From Asaia bogorensis (GTDB lineage Bacteria > Pseudomonadota > Alphaproteobacteria > Acetobacterales > Acetobacteraceae), in assembly GCA_945871455.1 (NCBI GenBank), contig CAMBXJ010000133.1, forward strand, positions 1 through 9,602: 9,602 bases of DNA, in the 5' to 3' direction. A program made the position numbers and the translations under genes. The notes beneath the pieces were generated by a model. The model saw only the letters and a program-made list of their open reading frames with translations. It searched no databases and was not told where the DNA came from. The first letter of the stretch is position 1. Each line of letters begins with the position of its first letter. Positions 1-5,391 of this stretch are shown here, in pieces.

Positions 1-1815
1 CTGACGATCCCGCTGGCGCATCAAGGCGGGCCTGCCCCGGGCGGCGGCGCCTATTACGTCATCTGTCCGGCGCCACCCGGCCGGCCGCTGTCGATGCTCA
101 CCCGCCCCTGGTCGGAGCCCGTCATCATCGGCCAGGTTCTCCGCCCCATTGCCCAGATTCTGGTCGAGTTGGAAGCACGCCGCATCACCCACCGGGCGAT
201 TCGTCCAAACAACGTCTTCGAACCCCAGGCCAATCTCCAGACCAATCTCCAGACCAATCTCCAGACCAATCTCCCCTTGGGCAGCCTTCCGGTCACCCTG
301 GGCGCGGCGTGGGCAGCACCGCCGGCAATGCACCAGCCGGAAATCTTCGAGCCGCCGTACAGCGCGATGTGTCATCCGTCCGGCCGCGGTGATGGGCAGA
401 TCGCCGACGACGTCTATGCCTTGGGCGTGTTGCTGATTGTCCTCGCCACCGGTCGGGTGCCGCTGTCGACCCTGGATCCCATCGCCGCCATCCGCCGCAA
501 GCTGGAACTGGGCAGCTTCGCCGCCCTGACCGCCGAGGAAAAACTGCCGCCCATCATCGCCGACCTGGTGCGCAACATGCTGGCCGAAGATCCGGAGCAT
601 CGGCCTCCCCCGGCTCTGCTGCTCGATCCATTCGCCGCGCGTGGCCGCCGGGTCGCCGCTCGCCCGCCGCGGCGCGCGCAGAGACCGTTGCAGGTCGGTT
701 CGACGACCGTTTGGGATGCCCGCACCTTGTCCTTCGCGATCGGCACCCAGCCGGAAGCAGGGTTCCAGTCGATGCGGACCGGCGACACCATGCAATGGCT
801 GCGGCGCACCCTGGGCGATGCCACCCTGGCGGTGCGAATCGAGGAATTGCTGCGCCATCGCGCCACCGAGGGACGCTCGGATGACACCCGCGCCGACGCC
901 GCCACGGTGATGCGGGCAGTGGTGCTGATCGATCCCCTATCGCCCTTGTGCTGGCGCGGCACCGTCCTGTGGCCAGACGCCATGGGTCCCGCGATGGCGA
1001 TGGGCGTGGTGACCGAACCCACCCTGGTGGAACACCTCGAAGAACTCATCATCCTTGAAATGATCCCGAACTGGGCAATGCTGCGTCCCGACCGATGCGA
1101 CTTTACCGGCTTGCGCATTGAAAGCCGGCGCCATCGCAGCCTGTTACAGACTCGCGGCCCGGGCGGCGGCCAGCCGCGCCTGATCTACAGCCTGAATGCG
1201 TTGTTGCCCTGCCTCAGTCCGCTGACCCGCGATCGCTGGGTCGCCAACCTGGCCGATATGGTGCCAGCCCTGGAAGCCGCGGTCGGCGCCGATCCGTCCG
1301 GCAGCGAGCCGCTCGACCCGCACATTGTCGCATTCATCGCGGCCAGGTCCGAACGGCGGCTGGATCGCGAGGTCAACGGTTTGAATGGCAGTCCGGACGA
1401 AGCCGAATGGCTCATCGCCCGCTTGCGGCTGCTGGCGCAATTGCAGCTCCGCTACAATCCGCGCCCGCTTCCCCGCCTCGCCGGCTGGTTTGCCGCCAAG
1501 GCCGGTCCGCTGGTCGCGCTCTGGAACAATCGCACCAGGCGGGCGGAGGTCGCATCGGCGATCAACACCCTGGCCACGGCCGGCCATCTGACCCCCATGC
1601 TGGCGCTGATAGAGGATCCGGCGGGCCGATCCGCCGACACGCAAGGCGCAAGAACCGCGGCGCAGGATCTGATGACGATCGAGGGGGAACTGGCGTCGAT
1701 CACCGATGGCGGCCCGCATCGAACGGCCCAGGCGGCCCGGATCGGTCAGGAAGCGGCGGCGGTGATCGGTCTGGCGGCGCTGGCCGCGATGATGACCCTC
1801 GCGGCCATCGGGTAG
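1..1815 (+). CDS. Protein-kinase-like protein, probable pseudokinase (5' end outside window)
   Basis: The reading frame is open from base 1 to the TAG at 1813-1815 (604 codons visible), so the N-terminal lobe lies upstream. The ATG at 94 is internal to a kinase fold and is not a credible start. Numbering from base 1, residues 18-22 (AYYVI) look like the hinge strand. Residues 64-71 (HRAIRPNN) align with the HRDLKPxN catalytic loop but have Ala66 instead of the catalytic Asp. Residues 98-103 (VTLGAA) stand where DFG is expected. Residues 136-142 (DDVYALG) match the subdomain IX DxxxLG motif. The last 19 or so residues are hydrophobic and could anchor the protein in the membrane. The middle (about 230-580) is not recognised. 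A role as a catalytically dead signalling scaffold is inferred. The protein-kinase fold is fairly sure; inactivity is likely but rests on motifs alone. It probably forms an operon with the membrane protein at 1834. Confidence 0.8.
   Translation: MTIPLAHQGGPAPGGGAYYVICPAPPGRPLSMLTRPWSEPVIIGQVLRPIAQILVELEARRITHRAIRPNNVFEPQANLQTNLQTNLQTNLPLGSLPVTLGAAWAAPPAMHQPEIFEPPYSAMCHPSGRGDGQIADDVYALGVLLIVLATGRVPLSTLDPIAAIRRKLELGSFAALTAEEKLPPIIADLVRNMLAEDPEHRPPPALLLDPFAARGRRVAARPPRRAQRPLQVGSTTVWDARTLSFAIGTQPEAGFQSMRTGDTMQWLRRTLGDATLAVRIEELLRHRATEGRSDDTRADAATVMRAVVLIDPLSPLCWRGTVLWPDAMGPAMAMGVVTEPTLVEHLEELIILEMIPNWAMLRPDRCDFTGLRIESRRHRSLLQTRGPGGGQPRLIYSLNALLPCLSPLTRDRWVANLADMVPALEAAVGADPSGSEPLDPHIVAFIAARSERRLDREVNGLNGSPDEAEWLIARLRLLAQLQLRYNPRPLPRLAGWFAAKAGPLVALWNNRTRRAEVASAINTLATAGHLTPMLALIEDPAGRSADTQGARTAAQDLMTIEGELASITDGGPHRTAQAARIGQEAAAVIGLAALAAMMTLAAIG
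232..274 (+). repeat. 12-bp in-frame tandem repeat, 3.6 copies
   Basis: The unit aatctccagacc is repeated exactly at 232-243, 244-255 and 256-267, followed by a partial copy at 268-274. It encodes the tetrapeptide Asn-Leu-Gln-Thr repeated in frame. It sits between the catalytic-loop motif (HRAIRPNN) and the DFG-equivalent of the kinase-like protein, where a short beta-hairpin is expected. Perfect identity of the copies suggests recent slippage expansion. Twelve-base steps keep the reading frame, so the copy number could vary between strains without breaking the gene. Confidence 0.9.
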
Positions 1816-1833
1816 CGAGGCGAGCGATCAGCC

Positions 1834-2301
1834 ATGGCGAAAGCGAAAGCAAAGGCGGCATCCGGAAAGCAGGGCGGCGGCTCTTTGATGTGGCTGCAAG
1901 GCCTGGCCTGCGGCGGACTGGCGGCGCTGGTGCCCGGAATCGCGTTGCAGGTCGGCATCCTGCTGCTCCCAGCCATCGCCGCCCTGATCCTGGATCGGGA
2001 ACATGGCAAGCCGGTGGCGCGGGCGGTGCTGCTGTGCACCCTGGCGGCCAGTATCGAGCCGATGCGGGCGTTGTGGAACAGCGGACAGGGGGCCGATCTG
2101 GGGTTTTCCCTGGTCGCCGATCTTCACGCGATCACGTTGACCTGGAGCGCCGCGGCCGGCGGATGGCTGTTGACTCAGGTCATCCCTGTCGCTGTCGGCA
2201 TGGTTCTGGACACCACGGCGGACAGGCGTTCGACAGAACTGCAGGAAGCCCGCGCCAGATTGATGGAAGAATGGGGGCTGGCCCCCCCCGCCGATCAGTG
2301 A
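1834..2301 (+). CDS. Small integral membrane protein, unknown function
   Basis: This 155-aa protein has a basic, low-complexity N-terminus (MAKAKAKAASGK) and about three hydrophobic segments near residues 20-54, 61-81 and 98-126. It ends in a charged helical tail around residues 128-148 (ADRRSTELQEARARLMEEWG). Positive charges at the N-terminus suggest it starts on the cytoplasmic side. The ATG at 1834 follows the kinase-like gene by 18 bp. The only Shine-Dalgarno candidate, GAGG at 1817-1820, is 13 bases away, so translation may be coupled to the upstream gene. I do not recognise a named family. Its position suggests it is the membrane partner of the kinase-like protein, which is inference. 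The 3' end overlaps rpoH by 7 bp tail to tail, and a run of eight C at 2282-2289 could slip and change the last residues. Confidence 0.75.
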   Translation: MAKAKAKAASGKQGGGSLMWLQGLACGGLAALVPGIALQVGILLLPAIAALILDREHGKPVARAVLLCTLAASIEPMRALWNSGQGADLGFSLVADLHAITLTWSAAAGGWLLTQVIPVAVGMVLDTTADRRSTELQEARARLMEEWGLAPPADQ

Positions 2302-2311
2302 TCGGCCGGGG
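2285..2311. terminator. Strong hairpin across the two convergent stop codons
   Basis: GCCGATC (2290-2296) and GATCGGC (2300-2306) are perfect inverted repeats with a 3-base loop. The stem continues past one mismatch with CCCC (2285-2288) and GGGG (2308-2311). Both stop codons, TGA at 2299-2301 on plus and TGA at 2297-2295 on minus, lie within it. No T-run follows on either strand, so it is not a classical intrinsic terminator. It may still stop polymerase or protect the 3' ends. A competing hairpin GGGGG-CTGG-CCCCC lies at 2273-2286. Confidence 0.45.
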
Positions 2312-3221
2312 CGGCGATAGCGGCAGCCATCTGCTTACGTCCCACCGGGAGCATCCGTTGTTCCGCGATTTGCGCCTTCATCGCTTTTTGCAGCTTCTCA
2401 AAGGCGCGGACTTCGATCTGACGAACCCGTTCCCGTGAGATGTTGTATTGCTGTGACAGCTCTTCCAACGTGGTCGGGTTGTCCTTCAGGCGCCGCTCGA
2501 TCAGGATATGACGTTCCCTTTCGTTCAGCGTTTTCAGGGCGGTGGACAACAGAGCCTGACGACCGGACAGTTCTTCCCGATCGGCGATGGATGTTTCCTG
2601 ACTTTCGGAGTCATCGACCAACCAGTCCTGCCATTCGCCTTCACTGTCCTGACGGACCGGCGCGTTCAGGCTGTGATCGGGCGCCGCCAGACGACGGTTC
2701 ATGTTGATCACGTCCTGTTCCGGCACGTCCAGAACACGGGCGATCTTCGCCACCTGTTCAGGCTGCAGGTCGCCGTCGTCGATCGCCTGCATCTGGCCCT
2801 TCAGCCGGCGCAGGTTGAAGAACAGCTTCTTCTGCGCGGCCGTGGTGCCCATTTTCACGAGCGACCAGGAGTGCAGGATATATTCCTGGATGGCGGCACG
2901 GATCCACCACATGGCATAGGTCGCCAGGCGGAAGCCGCGATCGGGATCGAAGCGCTTGACAGCCTGCATCATGCCGACATTGCCTTCGCTGATCAGTTCG
3001 CCGACCGGCAAACCATAACCGCGATAGCCCATGGCGATTTTCGCGACCAGGCGCAAATGGGAGGTGACAAGCTTATGCGCTGCCTCCATATCTTCCTTGT
3101 CCCGCCAACGCAGCGCCAGGGAGAGTTCTTCTTCCGGCGAAAGCATTGGAAATTTGCGGATATCTTGCAGATACCGCGACAGGTTGCCCTCTGGGGCAAT
3201 GTTCAAGACGGCAGAGGCCAT
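2295..3221 (-). CDS. rpoH: RNA polymerase heat-shock sigma factor RpoH (sigma-32)
   Basis: This 308-aa group 3-like sigma-70 family protein directs RNA polymerase to heat-shock promoters (chaperones, proteases). Region 1.2/2.1 begins near residue 13 (NLSRYLQDI). Region 2 spans about 50-115, with the core-binding and -10-recognition stretch including ELISEGNVGMMQAVKRFDP and TYAMWWIRAAIQEYIL. The diagnostic RpoH box is QKKLFFNLRR at 130-139. Region 4 with its helix-turn-helix is at about 230-280 (TLEELSQQYNISRERVRQIE). Length is normal for alphaproteobacterial RpoH. The ATG at 3221 has a good AAAGGAG ribosome site 6 bases upstream. The gene lies 265 bp downstream of rluD with its own promoter, so it is likely transcribed both alone and by readthrough. 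Nothing is missing or broken. Confidence 0.97.
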   Translation of the reverse strand: MASAVLNIAPEGNLSRYLQDIRKFPMLSPEEELSLALRWRDKEDMEAAHKLVTSHLRLVAKIAMGYRGYGLPVGELISEGNVGMMQAVKRFDPDRGFRLATYAMWWIRAAIQEYILHSWSLVKMGTTAAQKKLFFNLRRLKGQMQAIDDGDLQPEQVAKIARVLDVPEQDVINMNRRLAAPDHSLNAPVRQDSEGEWQDWLVDDSESQETSIADREELSGRQALLSTALKTLNERERHILIERRLKDNPTTLEELSQQYNISRERVRQIEVRAFEKLQKAMKAQIAEQRMLPVGRKQMAAAIAAPADH

Positions 3222-3227
3222 GACAGG

Positions 3228-3234
3228 CTCCTTT
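3228..3234 (-). promoter_or_regulatory. Ribosome binding site of rpoH
   Basis: Read on the minus strand this is AAAGGAG, a near-perfect Shine-Dalgarno sequence 6 bases before the ATG at 3221. It fixes the rpoH start. Confidence 0.85.
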
Positions 3235-3431
3235 CGTCAGCGACACAGACCGTGCGATCGAAACGTCCCGTCACGATGGGACTTAAACGATACGGGTCCG
3301 TGATTCGCAGGTGGTAACGACCACGCCGGATGCGGGAGAGACGTTCCGTCCCGGAAACCCACCCCTTTGTGGCAGCGGCGTATCCGGACTGTCCCGTCGA
3401 GGCAGGGCATCCGCCTGCTTCGATGGACAAT

Positions 3432-3460
3432 CTCATACCGGACTGGCGTAGTCCTGTCAA
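3432..3460 (-). promoter_or_regulatory. Putative housekeeping-type promoter of rpoH
   Basis: On the minus strand TTGACA (3460-3455) is a perfect -35 element. After exactly 17 bases comes TATGAG (3437-3432), four of six matches to the -10 consensus. Transcription would begin near 3425 and give a leader of about 200 nt before the ATG at 3221. The 17-base spacer is largely a perfect palindrome (GGACT-ggcgt-AGTCC on plus, 3440-3454) that could be an operator. The same stretch also reads CTTGACA followed by CCGGTATGAG, so a partial match to a sigma-32-type promoter, and hence autoregulation, cannot be excluded. Confidence 0.6.
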
Positions 3461-3462
3461 GA

Positions 3463-3477
3463 TTAACACATGGTTAA
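3463..3477. promoter_or_regulatory. CtrA-type binding box upstream of the rpoH promoter
   Basis: The plus strand reads TTAACACATGGTTAA, that is TTAA-N7-TTAA, the known full CtrA recognition motif of alphaproteobacteria. On the minus strand it reads TTAACCAT at its start, the known CtrA half-site. It is also a palindrome (TTAAC-5-GTTAA). It ends 2 bases upstream of the -35 element and begins 9 bases after the end of rluD in transcription order. In DNA this GC-rich, a chance match at this place is unlikely. Binding by CtrA itself is inference. Confidence 0.55.
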
Positions 3478-3486
3478 CAAGGGAAA

Positions 3487-4530
3487 TCAGCCGTTCAGCC
3501 GGTCCAGGAGGGCTTGCATATCGGCCGGCACGGGCGTCTCGAAACTAAGGGTCTCACCGCCGCGGGGGTGGCGGAACCCAAGCCGAGCGGCGTGCAGGGC
3601 TTGACGCGGGAAGTCGAGCAGCGCGCCTCGGAGCGGTTCGTCCAGGGTCCGGGCAAGTGCCGGGATGCGGCGTAGATACACCGGATCGCCAACGACCGGA
3701 TGACCGCTGGAAGCCATGTGGACCCGAATCTGATGCGTGCGCCCGGTCGCCAGGCGGCATTCCAGCAGGCTGACCGCCATGTGCCAGACCTGCTTGACCC
3801 GATATCGGGTCAACGCCGGCTTGCCGCCATGGGTTACCACGGCCATCCGCTTGCGATCCCGCTTGTCCCGGCCGATCGCGCCTGCGATGTCTCCGGCGGT
3901 CGCCGCTGGAACGCCCCAGCAAAGGGCAAGATAGGCCCGATCGAGATCGCGCGCGGCGAAGGCGGCCGTCAGGGCGTCGTTGGCGAGTTGGGTCTTGGCC
4001 ACCACCATTACACCCGAGGTGTCCTTGTCCAGGCGATGTACGATACCCGGGCGTTTTTCGGCACCGATGCCGGTGAAGCCAGGGCCGCAATGGGCGAGCA
4101 GCGCGTTCACCAGCGTGCCATCCAGATTGCCCGGGGCGGGATGCACCACCAGGCCGGCGGGCTTGTCCAGGACGATCAGGTCCCGATCCTCGAACAGGAT
4201 CGTGAACGGGATGGCCTGCGGTTGTGGGGTTGCCGCGACGGGTGGCGGGATGTCCAGCACATAGACCGCCCCGACTCGGGCGGCTTCCGCCGGTTCGTTC
4301 ACCTGGCGCCCATCGCGTTGCAGCCGGCCCTCGTCTATCAGCACCTTGACGCGGGAGCGTGACATCGTGCCGATCGCCTCGGCCAGCAATCGATCTATGC
4401 GTTGACCGGCGGCGGCCGGATCGACGGTCAAACGGAATAGGCCGGTTGCGTGCGGCTCTCCGGCGGGATCGGGTCGGGGCTTGATGGGTTCCGTCGGGGA
4501 TCCCATCGAGGGTTCGGTGGGGGATTTCAT
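3487..4530 (-). CDS. rluD: 23S rRNA pseudouridine synthase, RluD type
   Basis: The protein belongs to the RluA/RluD family, which isomerises uridines in helix 69 of 23S rRNA and supports ribosome assembly. Numbering from the upstream GTG at 4542 (351 aa), an S4 RNA-binding domain covers about residues 45-95 (GQRIDRLLAEAIG, SRSRVKVLIDEGRL). The catalytic domain follows, with VLDKPAGLVVHP at 124-135 and the signature HRLDKDTSG at 169-177, where Asp172 is the catalytic residue. RLATGRTHQIRVHM is the conserved C-terminal RNA-side motif. I favour ATG 4530 (347 aa) over GTG 4542. Neither has a strong ribosome site, only a weak GGTGA before 4530. The first 25 or so residues contain a SPTEP direct repeat and are not part of the fold. 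The gene is divergent from the small plus-strand genes at 4598-4964, and rpoH follows after 265 bp. Confidence 0.93.
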   Translation of the reverse strand: MKSPTEPSMGSPTEPIKPRPDPAGEPHATGLFRLTVDPAAAGQRIDRLLAEAIGTMSRSRVKVLIDEGRLQRDGRQVNEPAEAARVGAVYVLDIPPPVAATPQPQAIPFTILFEDRDLIVLDKPAGLVVHPAPGNLDGTLVNALLAHCGPGFTGIGAEKRPGIVHRLDKDTSGVMVVAKTQLANDALTAAFAARDLDRAYLALCWGVPAATAGDIAGAIGRDKRDRKRMAVVTHGGKPALTRYRVKQVWHMAVSLLECRLATGRTHQIRVHMASSGHPVVGDPVYLRRIPALARTLDEPLRGALLDFPRQALHAARLGFRHPRGGETLSFETPVPADMQALLDRLNG

Positions 4531-4597
4531 GGCGGGTATCACCGGCGCGCATTACGCCCATCGGTGGCCATATGAAAGTGCGAGGGAGGATAAGGCC

Positions 4598-4663
4598 GTG
4601 ACAATGATGAGGAAGGGCGGGACGAGGAAGGGCGGGGCGAGGAAGGGCGGGGCGAATGGGTGA
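4598..4663 (+). CDS. Possible leader micro-ORF of Arg-Lys-Gly-Gly repeats
   Basis: A GTG at 4598 lies 7 bases after GGGAGGA (4584-4590), a strong ribosome site. It opens a 21-codon frame reading M-T-M-M, then three copies of R-K-G-G-[T/A], then N-G and TGA at 4661-4663. The stop overlaps the ATG of the next gene (4656) by 8 bp in another frame, an arrangement typical of translational coupling. The peptide is very basic. It may instead be a by-product of the purine-rich repeats that serve as ribosome sites. Nothing proves translation. Confidence 0.3.
   Translation: MTMMRKGGTRKGGARKGGANG
4609..4653 (+). repeat. Three 15-bp tandem repeats, each with a Shine-Dalgarno-like core
   Basis: The unit gaggaagggcggggc occurs at 4609-4623 (one change near the end), 4624-4638 and 4639-4653. 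The last copy ends 2 bases before the ATG at 4656, so its GAGGAAGG (4639-4646) acts as the ribosome site with 9-base spacing, and two more copies lie upstream. Copy number could tune translation of the downstream gene or lengthen the basic micro-ORF by five codons per unit. Confidence 0.85.
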
Positions 4664-4964
4664 CGGGACGTTGCGGATGCTGAAAATCGCCTCGATCGGG
4701 ATGGCGGTGCTGATCGTGCTGGGGACCAGCGGACTGTTCGTGGTGATGATGAAGCGAGGGGTGTCGACACCGACCGCCGCGCCGGCAATGACCACGACGC
4801 CGTTGGCGGCGGTGCTGGATGAGCCGGTGGGGACCCGCATCGTGGGGATCGCCGTGGTGCACGATCGGTTGGCGGTGCAGCTTCAGGGCGGCGGGGTGGA
4901 TCGGGTGCTGCTGGTGGATCCTCGGACGGGGGCGGTGGCTGGGCGGGTTTCGTTGGTGAGGTAG
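4656..4964 (+). CDS. Small single-pass membrane protein, DUF6476-like
   Basis: This 102-aa protein has one hydrophobic segment at about residues 8-32 (MLKIASIGMAVLIVLGTSGL), then a Thr/Ala/Pro linker. A small soluble part from about 54 has alternating beta-like strands (GTRIVGIAVVHDRLAVQLQ, VDRVLLVDPRTGAVAGRVSL). The N-terminus is short and the soluble part is probably periplasmic. Its size, layout and place next to rluD recall the alphaproteobacterial DUF6476 proteins, whose function is unknown. That match is from memory and is moderate. The ATG at 4656 is preceded by GAGGAAGG at 9-base spacing. It is divergent from rluD, with a short shared control region at about 4543-4597, and is followed by a terminator at 4982-5025. 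Confidence 0.7.
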   Translation: MGDGTLRMLKIASIGMAVLIVLGTSGLFVVMMKRGVSTPTAAPAMTTTPLAAVLDEPVGTRIVGIAVVHDRLAVQLQGGGVDRVLLVDPRTGAVAGRVSLVR

Positions 4965-4981
4965 TTGTTTGGGGGAGTAAG

Positions 4982-5025
4982 GATGGGGCCTACATGGACG
5001 TTGAAACGCCCGTGTAGGCCCCATC
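4982..5025 (+). terminator. Intrinsic terminator with perfect 13-bp arms
   Basis: GATGGGGCCTACA (4982-4994) and TGTAGGCCCCATC (5013-5025) are perfect inverted repeats around an 18-base loop, which itself can pair as CGTT/AACG. The plus strand continues with TTTAT. It begins 17 bases after the stop of the small membrane protein at 4964 and most likely ends that transcript. The T-run is short, so efficiency is uncertain. Confidence 0.75.
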
Positions 5026-5049
5026 TTTATGCCACCAATAAATCGCATT

Positions 5050-5099
5050 CCAAAGGCCGCGCCTTTGGTGGGAAGTCCAGGAGGGAAAAGCCCTCTTGG
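5050..5099. repeat. Two adjacent intergenic hairpins
   Basis: CCAAAGGC-CGC-GCCTTTGG (5050-5068) is a perfect 8-bp stem with a 3-base loop. CCAGGAGGG (5077-5085), AAAAG, CCCTCTTGG (5091-5099) is a 9-bp stem with one G-U pair on the plus strand. The style resembles dispersed palindromic units found between genes in GC-rich alphaproteobacteria, but no second copy exists in this window. It could also be the 5' part of the structured RNA region that follows. Confidence 0.5.
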
Positions 5100-5160
5100 C
5101 GGGGGCATGGGGGGCGTATGTTAAAACCCTGACCGGGGATGAACATTGACCGATGAGCCT

Positions 5161-5323
5161 GTCTCCGCCGTCATTGCCTACCGCATCCACACGTCTCCGC
5201 CGTAGAGATGTGTGAGTGGCGTAGCCTCTTCATTGCCGAGCGTGACCCGGCACCCCGCGCTGCAACGGCAGGGGGCGGGTCGCAGGACATGTGTGGACGG
5301 CAATGGCCATTAGGGGAGGCTAT
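5161..5323 (+). ncRNA. Candidate structured non-coding RNA
   Basis: The block has no plausible protein gene but strong nested pairing. From outside in: GTAGCCTC (5221-5228) with GAGGCTAT (5316-5323); CATTGCC (5231-5237) with GGCAATG (5299-5305); GACCCG (5244-5249) with CGGGTC (5276-5281); CCCC (5253-5256) with GGGG (5272-5275); CTGC (5260-5263) with GCAG (5268-5271), closed by loop AACG. A 5' hairpin pairs CACACGTCTC (5188-5197) with GAGATGTGTG (5205-5214). The wobble positions are G-U only when read on the plus strand, which favours that strand. The long bulged hairpin recalls 6S-type RNA, but I cannot assign a family. No clear promoter was found; TTGACC at 5146-5151 lacks a good -10 partner. 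Ends are approximate. Confidence 0.4.
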
Positions 5324-5391
5324 CCGTCAAAGCTCAGGGCGGCTTGACTAATATCAAACGTCCGAAACAATGACCCACGGGCACTGCAAAG

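Larger units (their letters stand above)
3222..3486 (-). other. rluD-rpoH intergenic region with long rpoH leader
   Basis: This 265-bp gap contains, in rpoH transcription order, the CtrA-type box, the promoter, a leader of about 200 nt and the ribosome site. The leader can form small hairpins: GTGGT-aacg-ACCAC at 3311-3324 and a TCCC/GGGA stem near 3267-3282. The octamer CCGGACTG occurs at 3438-3445 (within the promoter spacer) and again at 3384-3391 (within the leader). I found no convincing helix that masks the ribosome site, and no protein gene. Confidence 0.5.

Noticed and set aside
2508..3317. 269-codon plus-strand frame opposite rpoH
   Set aside because: It mirrors a clearly conserved sigma factor and has biased composition; no ribosome site supports it.
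3222..3425. RNA thermometer in the rpoH leader
   Set aside because: I found only small hairpins and no convincing helix that pairs with AAAGGAG; alphaproteobacterial rpoH need not be controlled this way.
4482..4555. Divergent housekeeping promoters between rluD and the micro-ORF
   Set aside because: No pair of -35 and -10 elements with proper spacing stood out on either strand.
4600..4655. CRISPR array from the short direct repeats
   Set aside because: The 15-bp units are contiguous with no spacers, and no cas gene is present.
3554..5108. Long minus-strand frames reading through rluD and upstream in other frames
   Set aside because: Arg/Pro/His-rich products with repeats such as PRPALP arise from the 15-bp repeat and GC codon periodicity. 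rluD explains the coding signal.
5341..5370. Plus-strand promoter with TTGACT at 5344-5349
   Set aside because: At 17-base spacing the -10 position reads ACAATG, too weak, and there is no gene downstream on that strand.
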